DNA of 64,000 nt from Rhynchopus sp. YZ270_cl-10 (Eukaryota > Euglenozoa > Diplonemea > Diplonemida > Diplonemidae), in the NCBI GenBank assembly GCA_964035575.1, contig OZ037846.1:1019501-1083500 (forward strand), read 5' to 3'. Each line of letters starts with the position of its first letter. Within the stretch, counting starts at the first letter, position 1. The position numbers and the translations under genes are program-made. Below, piece after piece: positions 62,656-64,000 of this stretch. Under the pieces are notes generated by a model. That model saw only the letters and a program-made list of their open reading frames with translations, was not told where the DNA came from and ran no database searches.

Positions 62656-63785
62656 TTTCCGCTCGCTTCGCTCGCGGATGTAATTTTTTGACTAATGCTT
62701 GGTATTGTGTAATTGTTTTTGTATTGTGTTCGCTCGCGAACACAATACAAAAACAATTACACACTATTCCCGCGCGCGAAGCGCGCGGGTAAAAATTTTT
62801 ACGGGTAGTTTTTCCGCGAGCGAAGCGAGCGGTAAAAGTATATTCCCGCGCGAAGCGCGCGGGAAAATTTTTTGCGAGTAGTTTTTCCGCGAGCGAAGCG
62901 CGCGGGAAACATTTTTACGAGTAGTTGTTCCGCGAGCGAAGCGAGCGGTAAAAGTAAATTCCCGCGCGCGAAGCGCGCGGGGAAAAATTTTTACGGGTAG
63001 TTTTTCCGCGAGCGAAGAGAGCGGGAAAATTATAGTGTACCTCCGCGAGCGCAGCGAGCGGAAATTTTTTTTTTTTTTGCAATTTTTGGGCAAAGTTCAA
63101 AAATCCCAGCTAAAAATGGTCGGGAATGTTCTGCCGGGATTTTTGGACGATTCGTTTTTCCCGGACAAAAAACCCACACAAATTATAAAGTGACACCCCC
63201 TTGTGTCAAGGACATGTCAACGACATGTCAATCTAGGCCCCCTCCGGAACACCAAGCGAGCGGAAAAAGGGTGTACACTCTTTGGTTGTAAAAGGTGCGT
63301 GCGTACTGGGCAGCTTCACGCCACAGTTCCCGGACCCGCTAGCGCGTGCCGCTCACAATAAAACAGCAAATTGGCTTGTGCCTGTACGAACTGGCTTTTC
63401 AGGTCGAAAACGGCCTCAAAAATAGGTGCTTTTGGGGACTCATTCATGTGTATGACCAAAAACCAAGTGGCCTGAAGTGTGATCTGTCCCTAGTACCCAA
63501 GTAGAGCAAATCCCCAAAAAACCAATTAGCGAAGGACTTTTACACCATTGACCACAGATTTCATGTTATTTTACGGGTTTTTCGATGCACGTTTGTGAAC
63601 TGGGAAGCATGCCACCAGTGATAAAATTTTACAACGAAAAAATGGCCAAAAGTAAAGAAATTTTATGGTGTACCTCCGCGAGCGAAGCGAGCGGGAAAAC
63701 TTTCAAGGTGTACCTCCGCGAGCGCAGCGAGCGGAAAAATTTTTACGGTGTACCTCCGCGAGCGAAACGAGCGGTAAATTTTTTT
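62656..63785. repeat. Clustered GC-rich hairpins of the GAGCGAAGCGAGC type
   Basis: About eleven short palindromic words such as CCGCGAGCGAAGCGAGCGG or CCCGCGCGCGAAGCGCGCGG occur between 62660 and 63065, and again three times at 63675-63775. Many are followed by A or T runs and by TTTTTACGGGTAG or GTGTACCTC words, giving a period of roughly 55-65 bp. A longer perfect inverted repeat around GTGTTCGCTCGCGAACAC (about 62720-62750) is embedded. From 63066 to 63660 nothing recognisable is seen. Related single hairpins occur at about 9117, 9355, 20675, 35940, 40730, 40775 and 59130. Confidence 0.8.
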
Positions 63786-64000
63786 GCGCCCATTCTTTTG
63801 AAAATGTGTCAGTAGGGTAACCAGGGGGTGATAACAAATATCTACTCCACTAATCGGGTCGAGAAAAAATGTCGTGAATTCGAGAGGGTTGTCATTCGGT
63901 TCAAAACGACACAACTTATCCACAGAAAAGTTTTTGATTTTGTCCCTACACACTCCACAAAAATCCGGTGCGATCAACGAAAAATTCTTTTTCTGATTTC

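Overview
The window is nuclear DNA of a unicellular eukaryote that I cannot name. The genes look eukaryotic: long intron-free reading frames, start contexts of the type ACAATGG (A at -3, G at +4), and nuclear targeting signals. The DNA is full of satellites, hAT-type and other inverted-repeat elements, and homopolymers. All three standard stop codons are used, so the code looks standard. Every convincing gene lies on the + strand. That, together with the tandem near-identical intronless genes and a conserved polypyrimidine-CAG block upstream of several starts, would suit a lineage that trans-splices (dinoflagellate/perkinsid or euglenozoan). This is inference only.

The core is a tandem array of one gene family: 13 intact-looking members plus one split locus, one short fragment and one doubtful relic. 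Each protein has about six membrane helices, a conserved CxxLPC loop, a signalling/dimerisation helix and a class III nucleotidyl cyclase module. Three long members (6279-8369, 32914-35004, 56104-58194; 696 aa each) carry a cyclase domain with all adenylate-cyclase catalytic residues, followed by a second, degenerate cyclase-like domain. Ten short members (564-578 aa) carry only a degenerate domain lacking key catalytic residues. Their membrane halves differ, while about 510 bp of the C-terminal half is almost identical in all, as expected from ongoing gene conversion. A working model is one or two catalytic membrane cyclases with many non-catalytic partners or receptors sharing the same dimerisation helix.

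Layout: 1-2.5 kb diverged repeats and a 7-bp satellite; 2.6-3.5 kb an unrecognised, possibly transposase-derived frame; 4.0-16.9 kb five cyclase-family genes; 17.2-20.9 kb a hAT transposon nested in a second inverted-repeat element, inside a cyclase spacer; 21.1-38.7 kb further cyclase genes, including one split by a CAG/CAA-type repeat; 38.9-41.7 kb an inverted-repeat element with a 1.25-kb palindrome and another 7-bp satellite; 42.9-44.1 kb a 113-bp satellite running into a large Ulp1-like cysteine protease gene (to 48.2 kb) and an orphan gene (49.6-50.5 kb); 51-53.5 kb small repeats; 53.9-61.9 kb three more cyclase genes; 62-64 kb gene-free DNA with clustered GC-rich hairpins. A block of about 5.4 kb (32368-37773) is repeated, apparently without change, at 55558-60963.
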